Shown here: piece after piece, positions 1-7,765 of the stretch
How positions within the stretch are numbered: the first letter of the stretch is position 1
Layout of the letters: every line of letters begins with the position of its first letter
Assembly: GCA_035483795.1 (NCBI GenBank)
Contig: DATHPP010000196.1
Location: forward strand, 1 to 11,234
DNA from: DASXMX01 sp035483795
Lineage (GTDB): Bacteria > Planctomycetota > Phycisphaerae > Tepidisphaerales > Tepidisphaeraceae
DNA length: 11,234 nt
Reading direction: 5' to 3'
The notes under the pieces: model-generated
What the model was told of the DNA's origin: nothing
What the model saw: only the letters and a program-made list of their open reading frames with translations
The model's database searches: none
Translations under genes and position numbers: made by a program

Positions 1-1
1 C

Positions 2-2677
2 GTGCAGACTTACGAGCAGATCGAGCTCCGCGGCATCTCGCAGTGCATGAACCTCAAGAGCCCGCACCTGGTCACCGTGTTCGACGTGAAGTACGGCAAC
101 GACACCCGGCCGTGGGTCATCATGGAATACGTCGCGGGGCCGTCGCTCCGCCAGCTCCTGGACGCCGCGCCTTCCGGGTTGGGCACGCAGAAGGCCGCGT
201 TCTTCCTCCGCGAGATCGGCAAAGGGCTGACCTACCTGCACGACTGCGGCATCGTTCACCGCGATCTCAAGCCGGCAAACATTTTCTACGAGAACGGCTA
301 CGTCAAGATCGGCGATTACGGCCTTTCCAAGGCCATCAGCACCAGCCATCACAGCGGCCAGACCGTCACCGTCGGCACGGTCCATTACATGGCCCCCGAA
401 ATCGGCGCCGGCAACTACGACCGCGGCATCGACATCTATGCCCTGGGCGCCCTGCTCTTTGAGATGCTGACCGGGCAGGTGCCGTTTTTCGGCGCCTCGC
501 CGACCGAGATCCTGATGAAGCATCTCAGCGCCGAGCCGGACGTCAGCGCCATCGAGGAGCCGTTCAAAACGGTGATCCGCAAAGCGATGGCCAAGAACCC
601 GACCGAGCGATACCAGAGCGTGCAGGAGATGATCGAGGCGGTGTTCGGCGCCGAGGAGATTCGCAACAGCGTTTCGGTCTTCTCGCCGGACAGTCTGACG
701 ATGGTGGCGGGGCACGTGGCGCAGAAGATTCCGCCGGCGAGCGGGGCCAGCGGATCGTTCACGCCGTCGGATGGGCCGGCGCAGCAGAATCCGCCGCCCT
801 GGCAATGCGATCGCTGGGGCCGCATGGCCGGGGTGATGGATAACGTCGGCGACCGCTGGCAACGCAAGATCGATCGCGTCCGCGCGAAGATGGATCGGAA
901 GCGGGCCCGATGGGAGGCGAAGTTTGGCGGGCCGTACAACCCGCAAACGGCCCAGGCGCAGTATGCCGGCCCGTTTTCGAGCACCGGAGGGGATCCGCTT
1001 CGGCCATGGCACCGCATCGTGCTCGCGTCGATCGCGGTGTTCATCGTCGGATTGATCGGCGGTGTCCTCGCCGAGCACCGCCAGGCACCGAGCGATGCCC
1101 TGATTGCGCTGGTTTCCACCGCCGGGGCGACGGCGCTGGCGCTGTTCGCCTGGCGTTTCATCGCGCCGGCCCTCGAGGGCGAATCGCCCTGGATGAGCCG
1201 ATTGGCGATCGGCGGCGTCGCCGGCATCGCGCCGATCCTGCTCACCCTCCCCGGGTGGGGCGAGCGCAACGTCGCCGGCACCGCCCTGGCGGTCTTCGTC
1301 AGCTTCCTGCTGATGGACTGGCGCGAACGATTGTCCGCGTTGCGGCCCGATCGCGTCGTCGTCGGAAAGCTGATCACGGCGGCGCTCTTGGGTTTCATCT
1401 TCGGGAACATGTTCGATGGGGTTCCACAGTTGGCAATCACCATCCTGGTGGGGACGACGGTGGCGACGGGGATCGCTGCGCCGTGGAATTCGCGACGCCA
1501 GGTGAGCCGGCCGGCAAACCCAATGTCGCCACCGCCAATACCGCAGCCGGCGCCGACGGCGGTGCCGATTCCGATGACGGCGCCTCCCGCGGCTCCGAAC
1601 GAGCCGCGGTTTTCGGGGGCGGATTCGGGTGTGGCTTATTCTCTCCCACCGGCGCACCTCCGCGCGGTTCCGCGATTCGTGCGTGGGCTTTGGCTGGCAC
1701 TGTTCTGCGGGTTTGCGACGCTGGGAATGTGCCTTCTGGTGTCGCTGCTTGCCGTCCGGAATGGCCGCGAAGACCGGGCGCTGATGTTCTCCTTCGGCAC
1801 CGGCGCGATGGCGTTCGCGGTGCTGGCGCTGCGACGCGGCGGGCGGACCCACTTCACCGGTTTCTGGGAATACTTTTTCCGCCCCGTGCTCCAACTGCTG
1901 TGCGTGCAGAGCATCCTGATCGCCGGGTCGATGGTCCTGATCGCGAGGCTGCGCGGGGATGAGCTGATTCCCGCCATCTTTTTCATCGTGTTTCCTTCGA
2001 TCATTCTTTTTGTCGTGAGTTTTGTCGCCGGCCGCGGAGACCCTATGACACAAGCACCTGCCCTGTACCCAACCGCCCAGTTTCCACCCGACCGCGACCC
2101 GATCACCCTCGGCGGGATCGTGTTCGGTCTGAGCCGGTTTGCCTCGAACGTGCTCGGGTCGCTGATCCTGGCATTCTCGCTCCTCGTGGCGCTGGCGGTG
2201 GTGACGGATCTGCCGGGACTGTTCGAGTCCGGCGTCCTCGATCCGAACATGCCGCAGCAACTGGATCAGAACTTCGGCACGCACAACTGGCCGCGGATCA
2301 TGAACCACGTCGGCGCCGCAATCAGCTTCATCACCGCGATGATCGCCTCCGGGTTCCTGCTTGTTCCCCGGCGGCGCTACGGTGCATTCCATATGTTCCG
2401 CGCCATCGTGGCCATCGGGATTCTCTTCGCGTCGATGATGGCGCTGGGGCACAACCTGCCGGACTGGGGCACCATCAGCCCGGGCGAAAGCGCCGGCGCC
2501 TCGATCGACACCTATCTTCAGGCCGTTCACGTGCCCGGCGTCTTCTGGGGCGGAATCCTCTTCATGCTCGGAGTTTTCATGCTCCTGTGGCCCGCCCCCA
2601 AGCGAAGGGTCTTGCCGTACTCGGCGACTCAGGTCGCCGCTGGACAAGTTGACGTTCAAATGGAGAAACCCGCGTAA
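2..2677 (+). CDS. Membrane-anchored Ser/Thr protein kinase, 5' end missing
   Basis: This is a Hanks-type serine/threonine kinase that would phosphorylate proteins on the cytoplasmic side of the membrane. Numbering from the first in-window codon, the catalytic loop HRDLKPAN is at 86-93, the metal-binding loop is DYG (105-107, in place of the usual DFG), the activation segment ends in APE (131-133), and DIYALG follows at 144-149. The Gly-rich loop and the ATP-anchoring Lys are absent, because the reading frame enters from the left edge; the GTG at position 2 is therefore not the true start. After the kinase comes a basic amphipathic stretch (about 284-307), then many hydrophobic segments (from about 338 to 863, roughly 14), interrupted by a Pro-rich linker (about 498-535). 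The C-terminal part is a polytopic membrane region with no recognised sensor fold. The stop is 2 nt before the next ATG, so the two genes are probably co-transcribed and coupled. The kinase call is firm; the stimulus and substrate are unknown. Confidence 0.93.
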   Translation: MQTYEQIELRGISQCMNLKSPHLVTVFDVKYGNDTRPWVIMEYVAGPSLRQLLDAAPSGLGTQKAAFFLREIGKGLTYLHDCGIVHRDLKPANIFYENGYVKIGDYGLSKAISTSHHSGQTVTVGTVHYMAPEIGAGNYDRGIDIYALGALLFEMLTGQVPFFGASPTEILMKHLSAEPDVSAIEEPFKTVIRKAMAKNPTERYQSVQEMIEAVFGAEEIRNSVSVFSPDSLTMVAGHVAQKIPPASGASGSFTPSDGPAQQNPPPWQCDRWGRMAGVMDNVGDRWQRKIDRVRAKMDRKRARWEAKFGGPYNPQTAQAQYAGPFSSTGGDPLRPWHRIVLASIAVFIVGLIGGVLAEHRQAPSDALIALVSTAGATALALFAWRFIAPALEGESPWMSRLAIGGVAGIAPILLTLPGWGERNVAGTALAVFVSFLLMDWRERLSALRPDRVVVGKLITAALLGFIFGNMFDGVPQLAITILVGTTVATGIAAPWNSRRQVSRPANPMSPPPIPQPAPTAVPIPMTAPPAAPNEPRFSGADSGVAYSLPPAHLRAVPRFVRGLWLALFCGFATLGMCLLVSLLAVRNGREDRALMFSFGTGAMAFAVLALRRGGRTHFTGFWEYFFRPVLQLLCVQSILIAGSMVLIARLRGDELIPAIFFIVFPSIILFVVSFVAGRGDPMTQAPALYPTAQFPPDRDPITLGGIVFGLSRFASNVLGSLILAFSLLVALAVVTDLPGLFESGVLDPNMPQQLDQNFGTHNWPRIMNHVGAAISFITAMIASGFLLVPRRRYGAFHMFRAIVAIGILFASMMALGHNLPDWGTISPGESAGASIDTYLQAVHVPGVFWGGILFMLGVFMLLWPAPKRRVLPYSATQVAAGQVDVQMEKPA

Positions 2678-2679
2678 CC

Positions 2680-3384
2680 ATGCGTTGCTTTGCAACCATC
2701 TTCCTGGTCTTCCTCGCGGTGGCGCTCGTGCTGGGCATTCGGCATCGCCGGGTGCTGATCACCGAGCGCCACGCCTCGACCACCTGGCACAAGGATTCCA
2801 CCGATGTGGCCGCGACGCTGCGCGAATTGTCGGGCGCCACGGATTCATCGGATCCCGACAAAGGCTGGGCGACGCGATTCGCTCAGTTCGTGAACGAGCA
2901 TCCGGGTCGGCAATGGGTGGTGGGGCGATGCACGACGCCCTGTCTGTCGGAATCGGAGGCTGCCCAGCAGGCCCGGCAGGACGCGGCGCAGAAGCTGTAT
3001 CCGATCGTCGAGCGGCACGTCCGCGCCAGCCGGGCCGACGCGCAATGGCTCGCCGACCGCGTCGCCCTGGACGTTCGCGAAGGGCGGTTCGAGGCGGACC
3101 GGTTCACGGAACAATTCAAACGACCCTACGGAGAGGTGTGGACCGAATCGGTGCTGCTCGACGTGACGCCGGACAATCTGGATTCGTTCGTGAACCAGTA
3201 TCGCACCGAGCTGAGCGAGCGGCAGGTCAAGACCCGCCGGCACGTCGCCACCGCCGCGATTGTCATTCTTCTGAGCGGCCTGCTCTACATCTTGCTGAAC
3301 ATCGCCACCAGGGGATACTTCACCATGCGCCTGCGTCTGGCGACGATCGTCATCGTCACCGCGACGATCATCCTCTTAGTCTAA
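2680..3384 (+). CDS. Hypothetical membrane-anchored protein downstream of the kinase
   Basis: I do not recognise a named family. The 234-residue product has an N-terminal hydrophobic segment (about 4-20, a signal anchor or uncleaved signal), a soluble middle of about 165 residues, and two hydrophobic segments at the C-terminus (about 188-208 and 217-234). The middle part contains QWVVGRC at 78-84 followed by an Ala/Gln-rich helix, loosely like the WxxG...A-x3-A pattern of LPP20-type envelope proteins; this resemblance is weak. A conserved-looking stretch RPYGEVWTESVLLDV lies at 148-162. The soluble part probably faces the periplasm, which would suit a sensor or partner of the kinase, but that is inference from position only. 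The ATG is 2 nt after the kinase stop; a GGAG at 2662-2665 lies 14 nt upstream, which is rather far, so translational coupling is likely. Confidence 0.8.
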   Translation: MRCFATIFLVFLAVALVLGIRHRRVLITERHASTTWHKDSTDVAATLRELSGATDSSDPDKGWATRFAQFVNEHPGRQWVVGRCTTPCLSESEAAQQARQDAAQKLYPIVERHVRASRADAQWLADRVALDVREGRFEADRFTEQFKRPYGEVWTESVLLDVTPDNLDSFVNQYRTELSERQVKTRRHVATAAIVILLSGLLYILLNIATRGYFTMRLRLATIVIVTATIILLV

Positions 3385-3390
3385 GAAAGA

Positions 3391-3553
3391 GATTTAGCCA
3401 CAGAGACCACAAAGGACACAGAGAAAAGCGAATATGGATGATCTACAGACCACACAGATTAAGAGCGTGGCAGATCTGAGTGCACTCCGTTAAATCTGGG
3501 GATCAATTCTCATCGCATTTCTCTGTGCCCTCTGTGGTCTCTGTGGTTAAATC
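3391..3553. repeat. Imperfect 41-nt inverted repeat (CCACAGAGA type) before the sigma gene
   Basis: The left arm (3391-3431) and the reverse complement of the right arm (3513-3553) match at 37 of 41 positions, with an 81-nt spacer. Each arm is built from three imperfect 9-nt units of the form CCACAGAGA / CCACARAGG / RCACAGAGA. The spacer carries a degenerate CACAGATTA word at 3453-3461 and TTAAATCTG at 3490-3498, so a second, weaker nested pair may exist. From memory, CACAGAG-type repeats recur in planctomycete, verrucomicrobial and other environmental genomes; I cannot confirm this here. The right arm ends 9 nt before the sigma-factor ATG, so a transcript crossing the gap could fold into a long hairpin just ahead of the start codon. 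Confidence 0.85.
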
Positions 3554-3562
3554 TTCTCTCCT

Positions 3563-4450
3563 ATGCCCGAGTGGACGGAAGCTGAGCGGTATCTGCTGGA
3601 GCGGATACGGCAGGGGAATCAGGAGGCCTGGTCGCAGCTCGTCGAGCGGTACCAGGGCCGGCTGCTGGCCTTTGCGCGCAGGCGTGCGCCCCGGGGCGCG
3701 GATGCCGAGGACCTGGTGCAGGACACGTTCCTGCTGTTTCTCAAGGGGCTGGGCGGTTATCGCGGGCACGCCAGCGTCGAAACGTATCTGTTCCTGATCC
3801 TCCGACGGCGGATCATCGAGCTGCTCCGCGTGCGGCGCATGAGCGTCTGCCAGCTTCCTGATTCCACGAGCAGCGAGTCCGGCGCATCCGACATCGCCGG
3901 CCCCGATAACACCGCAAGCTGGTATGTCCGCCGGGATGAGCACCGCGAGGCGGCCCACGCCGCCCTCGCCAAAGCGATTCACGGCCTCGTCGATGGCCTG
4001 CACGAGGACCTGAACTTCCGCGACCTCCAGATCCTCGAGCTTTTGTTCTACGCCCAGTGGCCCAACCGCGACATCGCCCAGGCATTGAAACTCGCGGCGG
4101 AGCACGTCGCCATGGTCAAACACCGCTGGCTCAAGCAGGTGCGCGAGCGGGTGGCGCCGATTCTCCGCGCCGCCGAGAACACCGCCGACGCCGGCGCCTT
4201 CGATTCGCTGCTCACCGAAGTCTGGGAAGACCAGCGACCCAGTTGCCCCAAGCGCAGCACGATCGGCGGCTACCTGCTCGGCACGCTCGATGCGCCGTGG
4301 CAAAAGTACGTCGCCTTCCACCTCGACACCCTCGGCTGCTCCTTCTGTCGGGCCAACTTCGAAGACTTGCAGAAACAAACCCGCCAGGACCCGCAGGCCC
4401 TCCGGCATAAAATCCTTCAATCGACGGTGGGATTTTTCAGACATCCGTAA
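3563..4450 (+). CDS. ECF-like sigma-70 family RNA polymerase sigma factor with C-terminal extension
   Basis: The product is a 295-residue alternative sigma factor that should direct RNA polymerase to specific promoters. Region 2 spans about 10-95, with the typical ECF motif ADAEDLVQDTFLLFL at 46-60 and an Arg-rich segment at 81-92. A linker follows at about 96-145, then a region-4 helix-turn-helix at about 150-200 containing LQILELLFYAQWPNRDIAQAL. About 95 extra residues (205-295) extend beyond a usual ECF factor of around 190-200. They contain RPSCPKRSTIGGYLLGTL and then H253, C259 and C262 (H-x5-C-x2-C), which resembles but does not match the H-x3-C-x2-C of zinc-binding anti-sigma domains. 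No separate anti-sigma gene is adjacent; a membrane kinase and a membrane protein lie upstream. There is no clear Shine-Dalgarno before the ATG, and the hairpin arm ends 9 nt before it. The sigma assignment is firm; the role of the extension is not known. Confidence 0.9.
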   Translation: MPEWTEAERYLLERIRQGNQEAWSQLVERYQGRLLAFARRRAPRGADAEDLVQDTFLLFLKGLGGYRGHASVETYLFLILRRRIIELLRVRRMSVCQLPDSTSSESGASDIAGPDNTASWYVRRDEHREAAHAALAKAIHGLVDGLHEDLNFRDLQILELLFYAQWPNRDIAQALKLAAEHVAMVKHRWLKQVRERVAPILRAAENTADAGAFDSLLTEVWEDQRPSCPKRSTIGGYLLGTLDAPWQKYVAFHLDTLGCSFCRANFEDLQKQTRQDPQALRHKILQSTVGFFRHP

Positions 4451-4460
4451 GTCGAAGAGC

Positions 4461-4469
4461 TGTTATACT
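4461..4469 (+). promoter_or_regulatory. Possible extended -10 promoter element for the ankyrin gene
   Basis: TGTTATACT matches an extended -10 (TGn followed by TATACT). It lies 11 nt after the sigma stop and about 165 nt before the ankyrin start. No good -35 hexamer is visible at the usual distance. The rest of the 184-nt gap (4451-4634) shows no other clear signal. Planctomycete promoter consensus is poorly defined, so this is tentative. Confidence 0.3.
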
Positions 4470-4622
4470 CATGCCGTCGCACGCCAGGGTGCCGCCGTGT
4501 CCGCGGGAAGGTACCGAGTCCTCCTGGAGTTTCGACGGTCCATTGTCTTATTGCAGTGAACTCTTTTCTGCCCGAGCGAGCGGACACCGGGCGCTGTGGT
4601 TGATCCGAACGGACAACCGAGA

Positions 4623-4628
4623 AAGGAG
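4623..4628 (+). promoter_or_regulatory. Shine-Dalgarno that fixes the ankyrin gene start
   Basis: AAGGAG is followed by a 6-nt spacer and GTG at 4635. An in-frame GTG also occurs 39 nt earlier (4596) but has no comparable ribosome-binding site, so 4635 is preferred. Confidence 0.7.
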
Positions 4629-4634
4629 CTCATT

Positions 4635-6566
4635 GTGAGATTGCCTCTACCCACCCGCCGGTTGCCCGAACACCCCGATCCCGACCAGCTTCGGCGCCAA
4701 GCCAAGGAACTGCGGGACGGGTTCCTCACAGGCCGACCAGCTGCCATCGCCGAGGTGAATCTCTTCTGTCGCGACGCCGACTCAGCGAAGTTCGCGCTGC
4801 ACGATGCCCAGCTCGTTCTGGCGCGGAGCTATGGTTTTGAGAGTTGGCCGAAGCTGAAGGCCTTCGTCGACGGAATCACCATAACCCGCTTGATCGAAAC
4901 GGTGCGCGCCGGCGACGTGGACCAAGTCGCAGCGATCCTGCGGGTCCGCCCCGAACTCGTGAATCGGGAGGCGCCAAACGGCCACGGGCACATGGCACTC
5001 CATTACGCCGTGCTCGAGCGCATGCCGGAAATGGTTCGAACGCTCATGCGGTTCGGTGCAGACCCGCATGTCACTACCGCCGGTATCTATGCGCTGCGGG
5101 ATGCGGCAACCCCGCTGACGGTCGCCATCGAGCGCGGCTACGACGACGTCGCCATCATCATCCGCGAAGAGGAAAAGCGGCGCGAGCAGGGCCGACCGAC
5201 GGCAGTCGAAGGGTCCGCCGAGCTGCGGCGCGCTTTTGAAGCCCGGGATGAAGACCTGGCGATCGAGCTTCTGAACCGGCAACCGGACATGGCCCGCTGG
5301 CGATTGTTCGACAGCGGGTGGTCGCTTCTGCACGCATCTACAGCTCTGCTCTTGCCGCGAGTTGCGGCCTGGCTTCTCGACCACCGCGCGGACGTGAACC
5401 AGCCGGCGGAAGACGGCTCCACGCCGCTGGACGTGGCCGGACTGCGCTCCGGCTCCAGAGAGAGAGCCGAGGGGCTGGCCGCAATGGCCCGGCTCCTGCG
5501 CGATCGAAACGCGAAACTGACCGCGCGCTCCGCCGTGATTTTGGGCGATGAGGCCGCTTTGCGCAAGAAGGCCGCGGAGGAGGACCTGATCACGCCGCGC
5601 GACGATCGGGGCTGGCTGCTTGGGCTGGCGGTCGATGTCGACCGGCCGGACATATTGAAGCTGCTGCTGGACTTCGGCCTCGATCCCAATGCCCGCGTGC
5701 GCGTGGACGACAGCGATCGGGACACCTATTCGTGGGGCGTGCCGCTGTACCAGTGTACCCGGTACGGAAAACCCGAGATGGCGCGGATGCTGCTGGAACG
5801 CGGGGCCGATCCGAATGGCCAGGTGTACGCCAGCGGCACGCCGCTCTCGGAAGCGTACGGGCAGCGTGATGACGAGATGATCGCATTGCTGGAGAAGTAT
5901 GGGGGCAAATCAAACCCCTCGATGGCCGGTCTGTACCGCCGCCCCGACCTGGCAGGGCGTCTCCTCGACCAGTTCGGCGATACAAGCCTGCCCGATGACG
6001 GCTTCGCCAGTGGTCCCGTGGCGGAGCAACTCCTGGGCGCCGCCGCCCGCGGCGGCGATCCGGAGATCATGCGCATGGTAATCGACCGGGTCGATATTCC
6101 TCACGGCGACCCTCGATGGAATGGCCTTCTGCAAGCCCCCCTTGGCTTCTGGAATCACTGGATCGGCCCATGGTGCCATCCCGAGTGGGATCGGAGCACG
6201 TATCTGACCTGCTTCAAGATGATTCTCGATAGGTCTGGCCCGCCGAACATGCCCTTGAACTGCGGCGCTACGGTTCTGCATCAAATCGTCGTCATGGGCG
6301 ACCACGTGACGCCGCACGAGCGCGTCGCGTTCGCGACCGCGGCCCTCGACGCCGGTGCAAGAACGGACCTGCGGGACGATCTGCTGAAAAGCACGCCGTT
6401 GGCATGGGCCTGCCGCTGGGGCCGTGAGGACCTTGTACGCCTGTTCCTGGAACGGGGCGCTGACGCGGCGGAAAAGGATGCCGAGCTCTGGGCCACGCCG
6501 CTCGCCTGGGCCGAGAAGAAGGGCCATCACGCCATCGCCGTAATGCTGAGGTTAGCGCGACCGTAG
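4635..6566 (+). CDS. Ankyrin-repeat protein with conserved N-terminal module
   Basis: The 643-residue protein is probably a cytoplasmic scaffold or binding protein; no signal peptide, membrane segment or catalytic motif is visible. The N-terminus (about 8-79) holds a module with PDQLRRQAKELRDGF followed by FALHDAQLVLARSYGFESWPK. From memory, this precedes ankyrin repeats in many environmental bacterial proteins. Ankyrin-type units then appear as ALHYAVLERMPEMVRTLMRFGADP (split, about 121-144), a TPLTVAIERGYDDVAIII unit (159-176), a STPLDVA unit (262-268), PDILKLLLDFGLDPNA (338-353), PEMARMLLERGADPNG (380-395), TPLSEAYGQRDDEMIALL (402-419) and two C-terminal units ending in LVRLFLERGADAAEK and TPLAWAEKKGHHAIAVML. 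The stretch at about 430-570 is degenerate. Starting at 4596 would give 656 residues. The methyltransferase gene begins 68 nt downstream. Partner and pathway are unknown. Confidence 0.87.
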   Translation: MRLPLPTRRLPEHPDPDQLRRQAKELRDGFLTGRPAAIAEVNLFCRDADSAKFALHDAQLVLARSYGFESWPKLKAFVDGITITRLIETVRAGDVDQVAAILRVRPELVNREAPNGHGHMALHYAVLERMPEMVRTLMRFGADPHVTTAGIYALRDAATPLTVAIERGYDDVAIIIREEEKRREQGRPTAVEGSAELRRAFEARDEDLAIELLNRQPDMARWRLFDSGWSLLHASTALLLPRVAAWLLDHRADVNQPAEDGSTPLDVAGLRSGSRERAEGLAAMARLLRDRNAKLTARSAVILGDEAALRKKAAEEDLITPRDDRGWLLGLAVDVDRPDILKLLLDFGLDPNARVRVDDSDRDTYSWGVPLYQCTRYGKPEMARMLLERGADPNGQVYASGTPLSEAYGQRDDEMIALLEKYGGKSNPSMAGLYRRPDLAGRLLDQFGDTSLPDDGFASGPVAEQLLGAAARGGDPEIMRMVIDRVDIPHGDPRWNGLLQAPLGFWNHWIGPWCHPEWDRSTYLTCFKMILDRSGPPNMPLNCGATVLHQIVVMGDHVTPHERVAFATAALDAGARTDLRDDLLKSTPLAWACRWGREDLVRLFLERGADAAEKDAELWATPLAWAEKKGHHAIAVMLRLARP

Positions 6567-6634
6567 AGTGTGATGAAATCTGAAAGAATGCTTCCGCAGA
6601 AAAAACGACGTGCTCAATATTCCCAGGTAGAACT

Positions 6635-7474
6635 GTGCCTATGGCCGAGACGCAACAATCATCAGGAGCAAGCCGTTTGAGCGCTTCTGCATTCTGGGAT
6701 GCCTTGGCGCCGCATCACTCCACGATCGAGAATTCTTATCTTGATGTGCCGAGCATCAAGCGCCTCATGAACGATCTTGACGAACCCGTGTTGGTCGTGG
6801 GAGGGGGCCAGGGACTGATCGTGGCGGAGATTCGAAAAAACGGGATGCGATGTGACGGCGTCGATCTGAGCCTGGAGATGATTCGATACGCCCGGCTCCG
6901 TCGCGGGATTGTTCTCATGCACGCTGATGCCATCGCTTTGCCAATCGCAGAGCGAACCTACGGAACCGTGATCTACGCGACGGGCGTTGTTGATTGCACG
7001 GGGGACGAAGAGCGGATCAGGCTCATGCTCGAGGAAGGCAGACGAGTCGTCACGGACTCGGGGAAGATATTCATCGCGTTCTACCGGACCAGTGCGGCCC
7101 AGGAGCGCTTTTTGGCCAGGGTCGGCCTGCTGAGCAACAACGCGATGGCGCTCAGACAATGCCTTGAGCTTTACCTGCTCAATCCGGCTCAGATGATCCG
7201 CTGGGTAGCGAAAAGAGCGGGCCTCGGTTATTTCCGCGCACTGATCTTGTTGCTCCGCGTGTCGGCGCTTTCCACGATGCAGGAAAAGCGGATCACGTTA
7301 CGGATGCAGAGGATGTTTCGCAGGATCGATGATCCACACTTATTGATTAACGCCGCCCCCGAGACGCAGCCATTCAGAAACGAAACCGAAATTCGAGAGC
7401 TGCTCGAACGGCTCGCCCTCCCGGTCATGCAGCTGGAGACGTACTCCAGTTGCTATATCGTGCGGATCCACTAG
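6635..7474 (+). CDS. Class I SAM-dependent methyltransferase
   Basis: The 279-residue protein has a Rossmann-type methyltransferase core. Motif I is PVLVVGGGQGLIVAEI (51-66), where the glycine-rich loop is GGGQG and the acidic residue usual before it is replaced by Val. GVDLSLEMIRYAR (75-87) supplies the acidic residue expected to bind the SAM ribose, and HADAIALP (96-103) matches the motif that contacts the adenine. YATGVVDCTGDEERI (114-128) and GKIFIAFYR (143-151) fit later strands. The C-terminal 130 residues have no recognised family signature and may set substrate specificity. The GTG at 6635 has AGG 7 nt upstream (6625-6627); an ATG two codons later (6641) is an alternative. Base composition looks less GC-rich than in the flanking genes, which may point to a different history. 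The substrate cannot be assigned. Confidence 0.85.
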   Translation: MPMAETQQSSGASRLSASAFWDALAPHHSTIENSYLDVPSIKRLMNDLDEPVLVVGGGQGLIVAEIRKNGMRCDGVDLSLEMIRYARLRRGIVLMHADAIALPIAERTYGTVIYATGVVDCTGDEERIRLMLEEGRRVVTDSGKIFIAFYRTSAAQERFLARVGLLSNNAMALRQCLELYLLNPAQMIRWVAKRAGLGYFRALILLLRVSALSTMQEKRITLRMQRMFRRIDDPHLLINAAPETQPFRNETEIRELLERLALPVMQLETYSSCYIVRIH

Positions 7475-7552
7475 CGCTCCTCCTCACGGAGGCGACTCCG
7501 TTGCCGAATTTCGGCCAGTTTGTGCCTCGTTGGCGAGGGGCAACGACCAAGA

Positions 7553-7664
7553 CGATGTTACAAAATGTTACAAAACGTTACAGGAATCGGAGAGTCTGCC
7601 GCCGCGCAATCGAGGCGGGACCGGGGCTCAAAAATGTAACGATTTGTAACATTTTGTAACATCG
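7553..7664. repeat. 30-nt inverted repeat with 10-bp phased GTTAC/GTAAC cores
   Basis: The left arm (7553-7582) and right arm (7635-7664) are reverse complements at 29 of 30 positions, with a 52-nt spacer. GTTAC starts at 7557, 7567 and 7577 in the left arm, and GTAAC starts at 7636, 7646 and 7656 in the right arm, in each case exactly 10 bp apart and separated by A/T tracts. The spacer is GC-rich and holds nothing recognisable. It lies between two convergent genes, so it is not placed as a promoter element. Confidence 0.93.
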
Positions 7665-7711
7665 CAATGGTTGTGGCCGGCGGACGAGGAACTGGCGTTC
7701 CGGACATGATC

Positions 7712-7750
7712 AATGTCCCATTTTGCTCGAAACATGGGACATTTTGCGAC
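7712..7750. repeat. Short inverted repeat of the GGGAC/GTCCC type
   Basis: AATGTCCCAT (7712-7721) and ATGGGACATT (7734-7743) form perfect 10-nt arms around a 12-nt spacer. A GAC core recurs 10 bp further on (7738 and 7748), joined by an ATTTTG tract like the one in the neighbouring GTAAC block. Confidence 0.8.
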
Positions 7751-7765
7751 ATTTGGCCTGCCCGA

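Noticed and set aside
436..1443. Minus-strand frame of 335 codons opposite the kinase gene
   Set aside because: It is Ser/Arg/Pro-rich with no domain, and lies opposite the kinase and its membrane segments.
2649..3479. Long plus-strand frame overlapping the second gene
   Set aside because: It is an Arg/Gly/Ala-rich alternate frame of the GC-rich gene at 2680-3384, which has coherent membrane segments and a coupled start.
3503..4444. Minus-strand frame of 313 codons opposite the sigma gene
   Set aside because: It is the mirror of a GC-rich coding region; the plus-strand product has clear sigma regions 2 and 4.
7487..7500. Hairpin after the methyltransferase as a terminator
   Set aside because: The stem is only 5 bp and is not followed by a T run.
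7553..7664. CRISPR array
   Set aside because: The core repeats are only 4-5 nt at 10-bp pitch with no spacers of CRISPR size, and no cas genes are present.
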